This document shows, piece after piece, positions 63,861 through 64,000 of a DNA stretch of 64,000 bases; the stretch's first letter is position 1, and each line of letters starts with the position of its first letter. The notes beneath the pieces were generated by a model. That model was not told the origin of the DNA. It did no database searches and saw only the letters and a program-made list of their open reading frames with translations. The translations under genes and the position numbers were made by a program. The stretch lies in the NCBI RefSeq assembly GCF_902686445.1, contig NC_062227.1, positions 30,806,777 to 30,870,776 of the forward strand, written 5' to 3'. This stretch comes from Sciurus carolinensis (taxonomy: Eukaryota > Chordata > Mammalia > Rodentia > Sciuridae).

Positions 63861-64000
63861 GTAGGGCTGCAGCGGACTTCACAGGGCTCGGGAGGGCTTC
63901 GGGCGCTCGGGAAGGCGGCAGAGGTGCCTCTAGCTCAAACTTTTACGTAGGCTGCCGTCCCGGGGAGCCCAGGCGCCGGAATGGAGCGCCGACACTGGGG

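Larger units (their letters stand above)
63400..64000 (+). promoter_or_regulatory. CpG island promoter of a gene running off the right edge
   Basis: From about 63400 the sequence is strongly GC- and CpG-rich, in sharp contrast with the rest of the window. It has a double GC box GGGCGGGGCGGG at 63535-63546 and another G-rich box near 63562, no TATA box, and CpG density to the end. This is typical of a broad, Sp1-dependent mammalian promoter. Direction is inferred from the ATG and splice-donor pattern at 63854. A bidirectional promoter is possible. Confidence 0.85.

Noticed and set aside
63118..63882. 254-codon minus-strand frame across the CpG island
   Set aside because: Pro/Ala/Arg-rich translation is expected from GC-rich DNA, and it overlaps the plus-strand leader. 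No domain, and the C-terminal part lies in ordinary upstream sequence.

Overview
The window looks like nuclear DNA from a rodent of the squirrel family (Sciuridae: ground squirrel, marmot or relative). The main evidence is the dominant short repeat. It is a dimer of a 7SL-derived B1-like left half joined through an A-rich linker to a tRNA-derived ID right half, the B1-dID design known from squirrels and dormice. It occurs with free ID elements, including a form with an extra A/T-rich tail. No bacterial, phage or organelle gene is present. Strand, extent and family calls were made by eye, and family names come from memory.

Layout. 1-3670 is the 5' part of a LINE-1 on the minus strand, with a complete 5' end, a GC-rich 5'UTR built of ~70-bp subunits, a broken ORF1, and an ORF2 whose endonuclease domain reads through to a stop at the window edge. 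From 3.7 to 31 kb is intergenic or intronic DNA crowded with SINEs. It also holds ancient MIR/L2 relics, four LTR candidates (10.06-10.59 kb nested in a SINE; MaLR-type at 15.8 and 17.4 kb; an uncertain one at 24.85 kb), and a 5'-truncated processed retrocopy at 7.06-7.52 kb with a 16-bp target-site duplication. 31.1-34.9 kb holds the 3' end and the 5' half of minus-strand L1s, separated by an older plus-strand L1 fragment. 35-63 kb is again SINE-rich, with long microsatellites, a MaLR LTR at 45.6 kb with a perfect 5-bp duplication, two Tigger/MER2-like DNA transposon relics in opposite orientation at 55.3-56.8 kb, and a degraded L1 at 60.2-62.0 kb.

The only good evidence for a host gene is at the right edge. 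A CpG island (about 63.4-64.0 kb) without a TATA box, with a double GC box, a four-codon upstream ORF in strong Kozak context, and a second ATG directly followed by a splice-donor-like sequence, looks like the promoter and first exon of a plus-strand gene running off the window. I could not identify the gene. No other host coding exon was recognised.

Nothing here amounts to a new multi-gene system. The points of interest are retrotransposition records: nested insertions with intact duplications, one target used twice, very short L1 inserts, and a repeat pair I could not name. The edge promoter with its minimal upstream ORF is the other.
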